From NCBI GenBank assembly GCA_965205385.1, contig CBDBGS010000008.1:1364001-1428000 (forward strand): 64,000 nt of DNA. The letters run 5' to 3'. The translations under genes and the position numbers were made by a program. The stretch comes from CATOSP01 sp965205385. Its GTDB lineage: Bacteria; Chloroflexota; Dehalococcoidia; Lucifugimonadales; UBA3495. Numbering within the stretch: the first letter of the stretch is position 1; each line of letters opens with the position of its first letter. This document shows, one piece after another, positions 25,996 to 35,080 of this stretch. The notes beneath the pieces were generated by a model. It made no database searches, was not told where the DNA came from, and saw nothing but the letters and a program-made list of their open reading frames with translations.

Positions 25996-27750
25996 TCACC
26001 TGGAGGTCTCTTGGGCCAAGCGGGCCTGAAGGTCCGCCACCGGCATCGCGCCGAGGTCCTCTCCGTCGCGGAGGCGTACGGCCACGGCTCCGGCTTCGGC
26101 CTCTCTGTCGCCGACCACCAGCATGTAGGGGACCTTCATCATCTGGGCAGTGCGGATTTTGAGGTTCATGCGCTCCCCGCGGTCGTCGACCTCGACGCGT
26201 ATTGCGCCTGCCTTCAGGGTCTCAGACACCTGGTTGGCGTACTCCAGGTGCCGGTCCGCGATGGGTATGACTACAGCCTGAACTGGGGCCAGCCAAAGGG
26301 GGAATGAACCGCCGTAATGCTCAATCAATACGCCCAGGAACCGTTCCATGGAGCCGAGAATCGCCCGGTGGACCATGTAAGGCCGCTGGCGTCCTCCCTG
26401 GTCGTCCTGGTATGTGAGGTCAAACCGCTCGGGCAGGTTGAAGTCAAATTGCACCGTGGTGCATTGCCAGGCCCTGCCCAGGGCGTCGGTGATGTGGATG
26501 TCTATCTTCGGACCGTAGAACGCGCCGCCGCCTTCGTCTATCGTGAAGGGAAGTCTCTTGCTCTCGAGCGCGCCGCGCAGGGAGCTGGTGGCGTGGTCCC
26601 ACATCTCTTCTTCGCCCACGAATTTTTCGGGACGGGTCGATAGGGCGATGCTGTATTCCTCGAACCCGAAGTCGCGCAGCAGTTCGAAGGTCAGGTCCAG
26701 TACCCCGCCGATCTCGTCTTCCAGTTGTTCCGGGCGGCAAAAGATGTGGGCGTCGTCCTGGGTGAAGCCGCGCACTCGCATCAGCCCGTGGAGCGCGCCG
26801 CTGCGTTCGTAGCGGTATACAGTGCCCAGTTCGGCAAACCGCAAGGGCAATTCGCGGTAGCTTCGCAAGGTCGAGCGGTAGATGGCGATGTGGAAGGGGC
26901 AGTTCATCGGCTTCAGGAAGTATTCCTGCTCGTCCACATCCATCGGGGCGTACATGCTCTCCCGGTAAAAGTCCAGGTGGCCGCTGGTCTCCCACAGCGC
27001 GGCCCGTCCTATGTGCGGCGAATAGACCACGTCGTAACCCAGCCGGTAGTGCAGGTTCTTCCAGTAGTCCTCAATGATCGAGCGAATCCTGCCGCCATTG
27101 GGGTGCCACACAATCAGACCGGGGCCGATCTCGTCGTGGACCGAGTAGAGGCCGAGCTGCCGGCCGAGGGTCCGGTGATCTCTACGTTCGGCTTCCTCTA
27201 ACCGCTCCAGGTGGCCCGACAGTTCTTCTTCGGACTCGAAAGCGGTGCCGTAGATGCGTTGGAGCATCGGGCGGTGTTCGTCGCCACGCCAGTAGGCTCC
27301 GGCGACGGTGAGCAGCTTCACAGCTGAGATCTGGCCGGTGTCTTCGACGTGAGGGCCCTGGCAGAGGTCAACGAAACCGTTGTGCCGGTAAATGGACAGG
27401 GTTTCAGCGTCGGCCAGCCCTTCGATCAGTTCGAGCTTGTAGGGTTGGTCGGCGAACATGTCTCTGGCTTCGGAGGCATCCAACTCCTCGCGCTCGAAGG
27501 GGAATCCCCCCGCGATGGCCCCCTTCATCAGGGTTTCGATTTGCTCCAGGTCTTCCGGTGTAAAGGGACGGGAGACCTCGAAATCGTAATAGAACCCGTC
27601 CTGTGTGGGGGGGCCAATGCCCATTTTTGCTTCTGGAAACAGCCTTAGCACGGCATCGGCCATGACGTGGGCAGCGGAATGCCTCATGCGGTGCCGGAGG
27701 GCATGTGTGGGGTCAACTTGTCCTGATTCCAATGTTCCGTGGTCTAGCAT
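25996..27750 (-). CDS. thrS: threonine--tRNA ligase lacking the TGS domain
   Basis: Charges tRNA-Thr. The 584-residue product begins almost directly at the editing domain: HALRHRMRHSAAHVMADAVLRLFP contains the HxxxH pair (HRMRHSAAH), and the later C is in CQGPHVEDTG. The class II catalytic core follows, with MNCPFHIAIY, RFAELGTVYRYERSGALHGLMRVRGFTQDDAHIFC (motif 2; partial: YERSGALHGLMRVRG) and RAILGSMERFLGVLIEHYGG (motif 3), then the anticodon-binding domain. Most bacterial ThrRS are ~640 residues with an N-terminal TGS domain; that domain is absent here and no upstream frame could supply it. No T-box motif is seen in the leader. Confidence 0.94.
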   Translation of the reverse strand: MLDHGTLESGQVDPTHALRHRMRHSAAHVMADAVLRLFPEAKMGIGPPTQDGFYYDFEVSRPFTPEDLEQIETLMKGAIAGGFPFEREELDASEARDMFADQPYKLELIEGLADAETLSIYRHNGFVDLCQGPHVEDTGQISAVKLLTVAGAYWRGDEHRPMLQRIYGTAFESEEELSGHLERLEEAERRDHRTLGRQLGLYSVHDEIGPGLIVWHPNGGRIRSIIEDYWKNLHYRLGYDVVYSPHIGRAALWETSGHLDFYRESMYAPMDVDEQEYFLKPMNCPFHIAIYRSTLRSYRELPLRFAELGTVYRYERSGALHGLMRVRGFTQDDAHIFCRPEQLEDEIGGVLDLTFELLRDFGFEEYSIALSTRPEKFVGEEEMWDHATSSLRGALESKRLPFTIDEGGGAFYGPKIDIHITDALGRAWQCTTVQFDFNLPERFDLTYQDDQGGRQRPYMVHRAILGSMERFLGVLIEHYGGSFPLWLAPVQAVVIPIADRHLEYANQVSETLKAGAIRVEVDDRGERMNLKIRTAQMMKVPYMLVVGDREAEAGAVAVRLRDGEDLGAMPVADLQARLAQETSR

Positions 27751-28149
27751 TTCTCCGCCTCTTCTACAAACACTCCCAGGTCTATTGCATTAAGGACGGT
27801 CTCACCGTCACTCTGGTAGTGGAAGCCCGCGACAGCGGGAATGACGGCGTGATCGCGGTCAAAATTCGATTTCCCTGAAAACACTCCCCTATGGCAGGAA
27901 CGCCATTGTGTGTCCCGCAATTATAACCCAGGCCGGGAACAAAAAGTCCGGCACTCGGATATCACGGTAAGGCCGCATAGCGGCTACGAATCATGGATTA
28001 GCCAGCGATGTATCGTCACGTCCTTTGATATACTGGTTGTCAAGAACAGACTCATACCCTGGGTGGCGTACTAGTTTGGTCTATACGCCGAGTACGCTCA
28101 GAAGTAAATCGGTCACATCCGCATTTCCGACCGGAGGACTTATTCAGTT
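27751..28149. other. intergenic region between divergent thrS and prfB
   Basis: About 400 bases with no convincing gene. It holds promoters for both directions in principle, one extended -10 (tgatatact, 28026-28034) pointing to prfB, and a short dispersed-repeat fragment at about 27826-27849 (cccgcgacagcgggaatgac) like those at 43483 and 54535. A good ribosome site (ggagga, 28133-28138) precedes prfB. Confidence 0.6.
28026..28034 (+). promoter_or_regulatory. possible extended -10 box for prfB
   Basis: tgatatact (TGA then TATACT), 116 bases upstream of the prfB ATG; -35 poor. Confidence 0.4.
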
Positions 28150-29257
28150 ATGGAAGAGCTTCAGCAAGAGCTAACCGCAATGTGTGTAAAGATCGCGTCG
28201 GTAGTGGAGCGTCTTTGACCTCGCCGCCAAGGAGAAAATTATCGCGGAGATGGAGCTGGAGGCCGCGCAACCGGGATTCTGGGACGATACCCGGAAGGCC
28301 CAGAGAAAGATGCAGACCCTGGGCCGCATTAAGGATACGGTGACCCTGTGGCGGGAGTTGCGCACCCAGGCGGAAAACCTGAAGGAATTAACTGACCTCG
28401 CGCTCGAGGAGGGGGACGAATCCATCCGGGCGGAATTAGAGGGGGAAGCGCGCCAGATTTCCGCCATTCTGGCCCGCGAAGAGATCAATTTGACCCTTTC
28501 CGGCCCCTATGACGACCGGTCCGCAATCGTCTCGATCCACTCGGGAGCGGGGGGCACCGACTCCCAGGACTGGGCAGAGATGCTTTTCCGAATGTACATG
28601 CGCTGGGCGGAGGTGGAAACCCGGGCCGTGCAGGTGATGGACCTCTCCTACGGCGACGCCGCCGGACTCCGTAGCGCTACCGCCGAGATAAGCGGACCTC
28701 ATGCCTTCGGTTATCTGAGCGCTGAACGCGGCGTACACCGGTTGGTCCGCCTGTCGCCCTATGACCCCAACCACCTGAGGCATACGTCCTTCGCCGACGT
28801 CGAGATACTGCCCTCGGCGGATGAGGACTCGGAGGTCTCCATCCGTCCCGAGGACATGAAGATGGACTTCTTCAGGTCGAGTGGTCCCGGAGGCCAGAAC
28901 GTGCAAAAGGTGGCCTCGGCGGTGCGGTTGACTCATCTCCCGACCGGGATCGTGGTCACCTGCCAGAACGAGCGGTCCCAACACCAGAACCGTGACTTTG
29001 CCATGCGCATCCTAAAGGCCAGGCTGTTGGCGAAACAGACCGAGGAACGGGAGGAGGAGTTGGCAAGGTTGAGGGGAGAACGGGTGGTGCCGGAGTGGGG
29101 CCACCAGATCCGGAGCTACGTCCTGCACCCCTACAAGTCGGTCAAGGACCACCGGACCAACCACCAGAGCGCCAACCCCGACGCGGTGCTGGACGGAGGT
29201 CTGAACGACTTTATTCAGGCGTACTTGATGTCTAGAGTCGGAACTGACGGTCCATAG
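28150..29257 (+). CDS. prfB: peptide chain release factor 2, with +1 programmed frameshift
   Basis: Reads UGA and UAA stop codons and releases the peptide. The first frame begins at ATG 28150 and hits TGA after 22 codons (MEELQQEL...VVERL-stop); a +1 shift at CTT TGA C continues as DLAAKEKIIAEMELEAAQPGFWDD and onward, total 368 residues. The GGQ tripeptide is present in SSGPGGQNVQKVASAVR (about residue 240), and the codon-recognition region includes the expected SPF-type loop SPYDPNH in place of SPF..., with R-L-S before it. C-terminal HRTNHQSANPDAVLDGGLNDFI is canonical. A shared bidirectional terminator separates it from ribBA. Confidence 0.95.
28206..28219 (+). promoter_or_regulatory. RF2 autoregulatory +1 frameshift site
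   Basis: Internal Shine-Dalgarno-like GGAG (28206-28209) three bases before CTT TGA C (28213-28219), the classical RF2 recoding signal: when RF2 is scarce the ribosome pauses at UGA and slips +1. Confidence 0.93.
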
Positions 29258-29284
29258 CCCCAAATTAGGACCAGATGGCGAAAG

Positions 29285-29318
29285 AAAAGAGCGGCGCCCG
29301 GATGGCCGCCGCTCTTTT
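29285..29318. terminator. bidirectional terminator between prfB and ribBA
   Basis: Perfect 12-base arms aaaagagcggcg (29285-29296) and cgccgctctttt (29307-29318), loop of 10. A/T-runs at both ends serve both convergent genes. Confidence 0.85.
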
Positions 29319-29345
29319 CCATTGTCTGAATGTGGGGACTAGCGG

Positions 29346-30551
29346 TCAGCAGTTGCCCAGGATATGGCCCATACGGAGTTTTTTGGTCAGCATGTACTCG
29401 CGGTTCTCGTCGTTGACCGAGACTTCCACGGGCACTCGCTCGACAATTTCGATTCCGAAGCCGGATATTTCCACAACCTTGCGTGGGTTGTTGGTCAGCA
29501 ACCGGAGTCTGGTTACGCCCAGGTCCTTCAGTATTTGACCGCCGATGTCGTAATGGCGCATGTCGGCGTCGAAGCCGAGGGTATGGTTGGCCTCAACGGT
29601 GTCCATACCCGATTCCTGCAGGGAGTAGGCCTTGATCTTGTTATGCAAGCCGATGCCCCTGCCCTCCTGCCGCATATACAGAAAGACGCCAACACCCTCA
29701 GCGGCCAGGGTGGTCAGGGCCATCTCGACCTGCTCGCCGCAGTCGCATCTAAGGCTGCCGAAAACATCCCCGGTCATACATTCACTGTGGATCCTCACGA
29801 GGACTGAGTCGCCCGGCTGCCACTCTCCTATGGTGAGAGCGAGATGCTCGTCGGCGTCGACGGCGCTTCTATAAGCTATGGCTTTGAACTCGCCGTACTT
29901 GGTGGGAAGGCGGGCCTCCGCCACCCGTTCGATCAGCTTGTCGTTGCGGCGGCGGTGGGCGATGATCTGGGCGATGCTGAGGATTTTCAGGCCCCACTTT
30001 TCCGCGAAGACCTCCAGGTTGTCCATGCGGGACATGGAGCCGTCGTCGTTCATGATCTCGCACACGATGCCAGAGGGATACATACTCGCAATTTCGCAGA
30101 GGTCTACGATGGCTTCGGTGTGACCAGGCCGCGCCAGCACGCCGCCGGGGTGGTAGCGGAGGGGGAACAGGTGTCCGGGCCGGGTCATCTCGTCCGGCGT
30201 GGTCTCAGGGTCGATCAAAGCCTTGATCGTAGCGGCCCTGTCATGGGCGGAGATTCCGGTAGTCGTGCCCTTGTTGTAATCGATGGACACCGTAAAGGCG
30301 GTCTTGTTTTTTAGCGAGGCGTTCTTCTCGATCATGAGCGGGATGTTTAGCTCGTCCAGCCGTTCGCCCAATACCGGCATGCAAAGCAAGCCCCGCGCCT
30401 GGGTAACGGCGAAATTGACGGCGTCCGGAGTAACCATCTCCGCGGGCATCACGAGGTCGCCCTCGTTCTCCCGATTTTCATCATCGACTACGATGACGAA
30501 CTTGCCGGCTCTGAACTCCTCAAGGGCCTCTTCCACGCTACACAGAGGCAT
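29346..30551 (-). CDS. ribBA: bifunctional DHBP synthase / GTP cyclohydrolase II
   Basis: Provides both precursors of riboflavin: 3,4-dihydroxy-2-butanone 4-phosphate (N-terminal RibB, about residues 1-200) and the pyrimidine from GTP (C-terminal RibA). RibB signs are VVDDENRENEGDLVMPAE with the acidic metal site and GHLFPLRYHPGGVLARPGHTEA (split landmark: RPGHLFPLRY, GVLARPGHTEA). RibA has SECMTGDVFGSLRCDCGEQ with the Zn cysteines (residues C-x10-C-x-C) and MRQEGRGIGLHNKIKAY. 401 residues is the usual fusion length. Third gene of the ribD-ribE-ribBA operon; ribH is not seen downstream. Confidence 0.95.
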   Translation of the reverse strand: MPLCSVEEALEEFRAGKFVIVVDDENRENEGDLVMPAEMVTPDAVNFAVTQARGLLCMPVLGERLDELNIPLMIEKNASLKNKTAFTVSIDYNKGTTTGISAHDRAATIKALIDPETTPDEMTRPGHLFPLRYHPGGVLARPGHTEAIVDLCEIASMYPSGIVCEIMNDDGSMSRMDNLEVFAEKWGLKILSIAQIIAHRRRNDKLIERVAEARLPTKYGEFKAIAYRSAVDADEHLALTIGEWQPGDSVLVRIHSECMTGDVFGSLRCDCGEQVEMALTTLAAEGVGVFLYMRQEGRGIGLHNKIKAYSLQESGMDTVEANHTLGFDADMRHYDIGGQILKDLGVTRLRLLTNNPRKVVEISGFGIEIVERVPVEVSVNDENREYMLTKKLRMGHILGNC

Positions 30552-30593
30552 ACAACCGTCCCTCTCTTCCGGTGGACCTGGGCAATCCGCCGG

Positions 30594-31169
30594 TCACCGT
30601 GCCAGGATGCTTTCCACGTATTTGGCCAGGATGTCGGCCTCTAGGTTGACCCGGTCGCCGGGACCCTTGTCTTGCAAATTGGTGTTCTGCAAGGTGTAAG
30701 GAATCACTGACAGGGTGAACGAAGATGACCCCCTTTTTACCACGGTGAGGCTGATACCGTCAACCGCGATGAACCCCTTCTCAACGATGTAGTGACCCAG
30801 CCGTTTCGGGTTTCCGACTCTTAGGATAAAGCAGTCACCCTCGGACCTCATGGACGTGATACGGCCTGTGGCGTCCACGTGTCCCTGCACCATGTGACCG
30901 CCCAGGCGGTCGCTCACGGCAAGCGGACGCTCCAAGTTGACCTTGTGACCGGCGTCCAGCCGGCCCAGGGAAGTGCGGCGCAAGGTCTCAGGGGAGACGT
31001 CGACGCCGAAGCCGCCGCTATCAAGCTCCACTACCGTCATGCAGGCCCCGTTTATGGAGATGCTGTCCCCCATCTTGAGGTCGTCCATGACCTTGGATGC
31101 CCGGACCACCAGGCGGTTGTCGCCCAGAGTTGCGACGGAGCCCACCTCTTCAACGATTCCTGTAAACAC
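30594..31169 (-). CDS. ribE: riboflavin synthase, alpha subunit
   Basis: Dismutates two 6,7-dimethyl-8-ribityllumazine molecules to riboflavin. The 191-residue chain shows the internal duplication of lumazine-binding domains: MFTGIVEEVGSV at the N-terminus and MVQGHVDATGRI near residue 95, each followed by a similar GDSISINGACMTV / VEKGFIAVDGISLTV segment. The ATG at 31169 lies 5 bases after the ribD stop and the gap to ribBA is 42 bases, so it is translated from the same mRNA. Confidence 0.94.
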   Translation of the reverse strand: MFTGIVEEVGSVATLGDNRLVVRASKVMDDLKMGDSISINGACMTVVELDSGGFGVDVSPETLRRTSLGRLDAGHKVNLERPLAVSDRLGGHMVQGHVDATGRITSMRSEGDCFILRVGNPKRLGHYIVEKGFIAVDGISLTVVKRGSSSFTLSVIPYTLQNTNLQDKGPGDRVNLEADILAKYVESILAR

Positions 31170-31174
31170 TCCGC

Positions 31175-32311
31175 CTATTCTCCCTGGTCGTCCTTTAGGG
31201 GATAGCCTATCATCAGCCAGTCATCGCCGATCTGCTCGGTCGTCGCCCTCGCCAGGCGGGTTGCGTCAGCCATCCGGGCCGCGCCGTGTCCCTCCACTGG
31301 GGAGGAAGCGCCGATGCCGCCGATGATCACAGGCGCGATGAACACGTAAACCTTGTCAATCATGCCGGAATCAAAGAGGGCTCCTTGCAGGATACCTCCC
31401 GCCTCGGCCAACAGGGATACCACGCCTCGTCGTCCCAGTTCGGCCATAACGCGCCGCAATTCAGGACGTCCGTTATCATCCGGGGGGATGGACGCGACTT
31501 CCGCGCCGGCCTCGAGCAACGCTTCAATCCGGTCCTTCGGAGCATTTTCGCTGACGACAACTAGGGTGTCGCCCGGTTCCTTGAGAAGCTGGGCCCCGAC
31601 AGGTGTGCGGGCCTGGCTATCCAAGACCACGCGGAGCGGTTGGCGAGCCAGCGGGGAGCCGTCGGGAGCCCTGGCGGTGAGTTGCGGGTCGTCGGCCAAA
31701 ACCGTATTGACGCCCACAGTGATGGCGTCACATTCTCGACGAATTTCCTGGACGTAACCGCGGGCTTCCGGGCCAGTAACCCACTTGGAATCTCCTGTAT
31801 GGGTTGCGATTTTACCATCCAGGCTCATGGCGAACTTGGCGGTCACAAAAGGGAGGCCGGTACGTATATGCTTGCCGAACGCCTCATAGAGCCCTTTCGC
31901 CGTTTCCGCCTGTCCTCCGATCACCACGCCGATTCCCGCGGACTCCAACTCATCACAGCCATTGCCGGAGACGACGGGGTTGGGGTCCTGGACCGCCACA
32001 TGGACTTCACTAATTCCAGCGGCGATGATGGCGCGGGTGCATGGAGGGGTCCGGCCGAAATGACAACAAGGCTCCAGGGTCGTGTACAGGGTAGCGCCCC
32101 TGGTCGAATCTCCGGCCATTTCCAGGGCTTCAATCTCGGCGTGGTTCCCGCCGGGGGGCAATGTGTGCCCCTTGCCTATGACCGTCCCGTCTTTAACTAT
32201 GACCGCGCCCACGGCGGGGTTGGGGCTGGTCGTCCCCACCGCCTGCCGGGCCAGACAAATGGCTTGCTGCATTAAGGTCTGATGGTCCAAGACCGGGCCG
32301 CCAAGAATCAA
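31175..32311 (-). CDS. ribD: bifunctional riboflavin biosynthesis deaminase/reductase
   Basis: Carries out deamination and side-chain reduction of the pyrimidine intermediate. N-terminal CDA-type domain: TSPNPAVGAVIVKDG, GGNHAEIEAL (Zn-binding His/catalytic Glu) and LEPCCHFGRTPPC (two Zn cysteines). C-terminal reductase domain (about residue 145 on): FVTAKFAMSLDGKIATHTGDSKWVTG (split: KFAMSLDGKIA) and a later AEAGGILQGALF. Start is uncertain: TTG 32311 is the longest, but TTG 32290 or ATG 32272 would fit family N-termini equally, and none has a good ribosome site. I see no RFN (FMN riboswitch) motif upstream. Confidence 0.92.
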   Translation of the reverse strand: MILGGPVLDHQTLMQQAICLARQAVGTTSPNPAVGAVIVKDGTVIGKGHTLPPGGNHAEIEALEMAGDSTRGATLYTTLEPCCHFGRTPPCTRAIIAAGISEVHVAVQDPNPVVSGNGCDELESAGIGVVIGGQAETAKGLYEAFGKHIRTGLPFVTAKFAMSLDGKIATHTGDSKWVTGPEARGYVQEIRRECDAITVGVNTVLADDPQLTARAPDGSPLARQPLRVVLDSQARTPVGAQLLKEPGDTLVVVSENAPKDRIEALLEAGAEVASIPPDDNGRPELRRVMAELGRRGVVSLLAEAGGILQGALFDSGMIDKVYVFIAPVIIGGIGASSPVEGHGAARMADATRLARATTEQIGDDWLMIGYPLKDDQGE

Positions 32312-32454
32312 GTATCAGAATTGCGGATATTGATAGGCGAATTCTATCAACGCAGACTCAGCACCGCAACCACTATCCTCTCAGACGGGGCCGCCAGAGT
32401 CCGAAAACCTGATATGGCAATATCATGGAACCGGAAATAGCCGCCGGAACCGAA

Positions 32455-32491
32455 AATAGGCCCCGCGGTCACGAACCATGCGGGGCCTATT
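32455..32491 (-). terminator. terminator of the SIMPL lipoprotein gene
   Basis: Perfect 12-base arms aataggccccgc (32455-32466) and gcggggcctatt (32480-32491) with a 13-base loop; on the minus strand ttttc follows. It lies 20 bases after the stop of the SIMPL gene and 140 bases upstream of ribD. Confidence 0.85.
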
Positions 32492-32510
32492 GGCTTAAAG
32501 GGCTGTGGCT

Positions 32511-33599
32511 TTAATTGCCATCGATTGCAAACAATGCTTGAACTGTGGCGCTAACCTCCAGAGAACCGGCGGAAACCAGGGTCATCGTGGCGGACCTCTC
32601 CATTGCGAGGCCCACGTCGTAGAACCATGGAGACCCAGGCTGCCCCACTGACCCCTCGCTGATGTGGAGCAGGCCGCCAAGTCCCACTCCGGCCGCCTCG
32701 GCCATATCTTCCGCCTTGGCGATGGCGTCTTCTATGGCGGCGGTCAACGCTTGGTCTTCGAGGTCGGAAGGGTCGTCGAGGGAGAAGTTGATGCCGTTGA
32801 ACCTGATTGTGTCTCCGCCGGCCTCTGTTACTTCGTCAATCACCTCGCCGACGGCATCCAGGTCGCGCAGTTTCACCTCAAGCCTGTTGCCGACTTCGTA
32901 TCCAGTGATGATGCGTTCCCGGTCGGTGAAACAACCTTCTTGCACTACCATGCCGGTCCCGCCTCCCGGTGGCAATAGTGGCGCGGGCGTGGCTGTTGGA
33001 GAGGGACGCTGGCTGGAGTCGCCCATTTCCTTGCCTTCAGGGCACTTGGTTACCTCGCGGGACGTATACCTGGGGTTGATTCGGAAATGTTTCGTCTGGA
33101 TGTCGGCCTCGGGAATGCCGCGGGCTTCCAGCGCCGTCCGGACCTCGGCCATGGCGGTGTTGGCCTCATCACGGGCATTGGCGACGGTGCTGGCGAAAGA
33201 CTCGACTCCCAGATTGAGGACGGCCACGTCCGGAGCGGCGGACACTTCGCCAAAACCCCTGACCAGGATCCCGGTTCCGTCACCGTTACCCATTTGGACC
33301 AGTGCGTTGCCAGTCCCTGCGATGGCCGTCGCAGGCTCAGTCAATCTTGCCATCAGAGCCGAGGTGGGCTGTTGGGTCATGGTCGTGGAGCGAGCGTCCA
33401 CAGGTATTTCTGCAGCGGATAACTTGCCAATAGGGTTAGAACCCTGGGACTGTTGCGCGGTAGTGATCTCCGCTGCGGCGGCGTCAACTGGCCTGAGGTC
33501 AGGCGAGGTACTGGAGGCAGCCTGTTCTGTGCTACATGCCATTGCCAGGGCCATAAAGGCGCCGAGGACTGATACGAGAAATATTCCCTTGAGATTCAT
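32511..33599 (-). CDS. SIMPL domain (DUF541) lipoprotein
   Basis: 362-residue predicted lipoprotein exported and anchored to the membrane. MNLKGIF... has a hydrophobic signal and lipobox ALAMAC with Cys22. After a Ser/Thr/Ala-rich linker comes the SIMPL domain: GILVRGFGEVSAAPDVAVLNLGVES (partial: VRGFGEVSAAPDVAVLNLG), then a Pro-rich insert with CPEGKEM and a second Cys, then YEVGNRLEVKLRDLDAVGEVIDEV. Function of the domain in bacteria is not established (oxidative-stress and signalling roles have been proposed). ATG 33599 has GAGGAG upstream; the frame extends further only because it runs into IS701 copy 2, whose end is 34 bases before the start codon. Confidence 0.85.
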   Translation of the reverse strand: MNLKGIFLVSVLGAFMALAMACSTEQAASSTSPDLRPVDAAAAEITTAQQSQGSNPIGKLSAAEIPVDARSTTMTQQPTSALMARLTEPATAIAGTGNALVQMGNGDGTGILVRGFGEVSAAPDVAVLNLGVESFASTVANARDEANTAMAEVRTALEARGIPEADIQTKHFRINPRYTSREVTKCPEGKEMGDSSQRPSPTATPAPLLPPGGGTGMVVQEGCFTDRERIITGYEVGNRLEVKLRDLDAVGEVIDEVTEAGGDTIRFNGINFSLDDPSDLEDQALTAAIEDAIAKAEDMAEAAGVGLGGLLHISEGSVGQPGSPWFYDVGLAMERSATMTLVSAGSLEVSATVQALFAIDGN

Positions 33600-33634
33600 C
33601 AACGTCACTTGCTCCTCACGTGATTCGACTAGTA

Positions 33635-34995
33635 CTACAGTCGCATATATTGGTTGAGATGTCGGAGTCGACGCTGGTAGTGGCAGTGGCGGGCCCGGGC
33701 CTGGTGGCGCCTCCTCCAACGGGACCAGGCCAGCACTCTCTTCGGTGATGGCCTGGGCTGCCAGATCAACTTGTACAGTAGTCGGCGCACCTCGGGGACC
33801 GTCAACGGTATCAGGGATTCATCCCACTCCGGCTCTCCCCCTTTTTTCCGCAGCAACCTGCGTTGGCCTGTTGCCGGACTACCGCCAGGTAGGCATGGGC
33901 CAGCATGGCCAGGGTGATATGCCGGTACCAGCCCTCCCATTTCCGCACTTCATACTGGTCCAGCCCTACCTGCCCCTTGGCCTCCTCAAAGCACTCCTCG
34001 ATGGTCCAACGAATACCTGCCACCCTCACCAGTTCCTCCAAGCTTGTCTCCGCTGGGCCGAAGCAGACGTACCAGGCCAGCTCTTCGGGCTGGGCAATGC
34101 TGCGGCGGGCCAGCAGCCAGTACCCCTTGCCTGGCTCCTTCAGAGGCCGGATCGCCACCCTGGTCCAGTCGTAGACCCGGGGACCCTTGGCCCCATTACC
34201 GGCGCTCAACCGGACCCAGCCCGATTCTTCCACCCCAGGCGCCAGCCGGTCCGCCCGCACCTGGCGCGAGCCCTTATCCGTCAGGGCCCACAGCTTCTCA
34301 TTGCGCTTGACCGCCAGTACGTGGGGTATTTCCTGTTGCTCCAGCCACTGCCGCAACTTGCGGTCACTGCCATAAACCGTGTCTCCAGCAACCCAGCCGA
34401 AGGGAACTCCCCCCTCCACCGCCCGTTCCACCATTACCCGGGCCAGTTGTGGCTTGGTCCGGAAGTCTATTTCCTCCGGCACACCAGCCTCCAGCCTGCG
34501 CTGGCGGTCATCAGCCCATACCTGGGGCAGGTACAGCTCCCGGTCCAGCAGGACCCTGCCCTGAGCCGTGGCATACGTGAGAAATACTCCTATCTGGCAA
34601 TTCTCTACCCGACCAGCTGTCCCACTGTACTGCCGCTGCACCCCTGCTGACTTGCTACCCTTCTTCAGAAACCCAGTCTCGTCCACCACCAGCACCCCGT
34701 CAGCGGCAGCCAGATGCTCCACCACGTAGTCCCGGAGATCATCTCGAACCAGGTCGGCATCCCACCGGTAGTTGTACAACAGGCGCTGTACCCCGTCGGG
34801 TGTAGCATCGCCCGCCTGCTCCGCCAGTTGCCACCCGTTCTTGCGCTCTATTGGACTGAGCAGTCCCTTCACATAGGCCAGTGCCCGCCGGCGGGCTTCC
34901 GACCGGTAGAAACGTGAACCAATGCGTCGGTGCACTTCCTCAATACCCTTGGCCCACCGGGCCGCTTCCAACACCTCTCCCCGCTCCCCAGCCAA
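33635..34995 (-). CDS. IS701-family transposase, two frames joined by a -1 shift (copy 2)
   Basis: Protein identical to that of copy 1: zero frame from ATG 34995 to 33811 (394 residues), continuation in the -1 frame to TAG at 33635 after A AAA AAG at 33847-33841. That the same frame break is present in a second element separated by only one substitution shows the break was already present when one of them transposed. If trans-complementation is excluded, the broken form must be functional. Confidence 0.85.
33841..33847 (-). promoter_or_regulatory. putative -1 frameshift heptamer, IS701 copy 2
   Basis: A AAA AAG in the zero frame; same context as 21356-21362. Confidence 0.6.
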
Positions 34996-35080
34996 TTCCT
35001 CACCTCACCCACCTGATAAAGTAACCTCATTCTACCAAGAACTACCTGCGACTGTAGTACTAGGGTGATTGTAATTGCCG

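Larger units (their letters stand above)
33633..35059 (-). mobile_element. IS701-family insertion sequence, copy 2 (1427 bp)
   Basis: Same ends, length and orientation as copy 1, again flanked by CTAG (33629-33632 and 35060-35063). One base differs between copies (34615). It sits between the start of the SIMPL gene and the 3' end of the anti-sigma gene (21 bases from its stop) and has probably displaced the SIMPL promoter. Confidence 0.95.

Noticed and set aside
27751..28149. T-box leader upstream of thrS
   Set aside because: No TGGNACCGCG-type antiterminator sequence on the minus strand.
32312..32510. FMN riboswitch upstream of ribD
   Set aside because: No conserved RFN blocks are recognisable; the hairpin at 32455-32491 is the terminator of the neighbouring gene.
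21148..35059. Composite transposon formed by the two IS701 copies
   Set aside because: Each copy has its own CTAG duplication and copy 1 interrupts a gene that continues on its inner side, so the segment between them is native chromosome.
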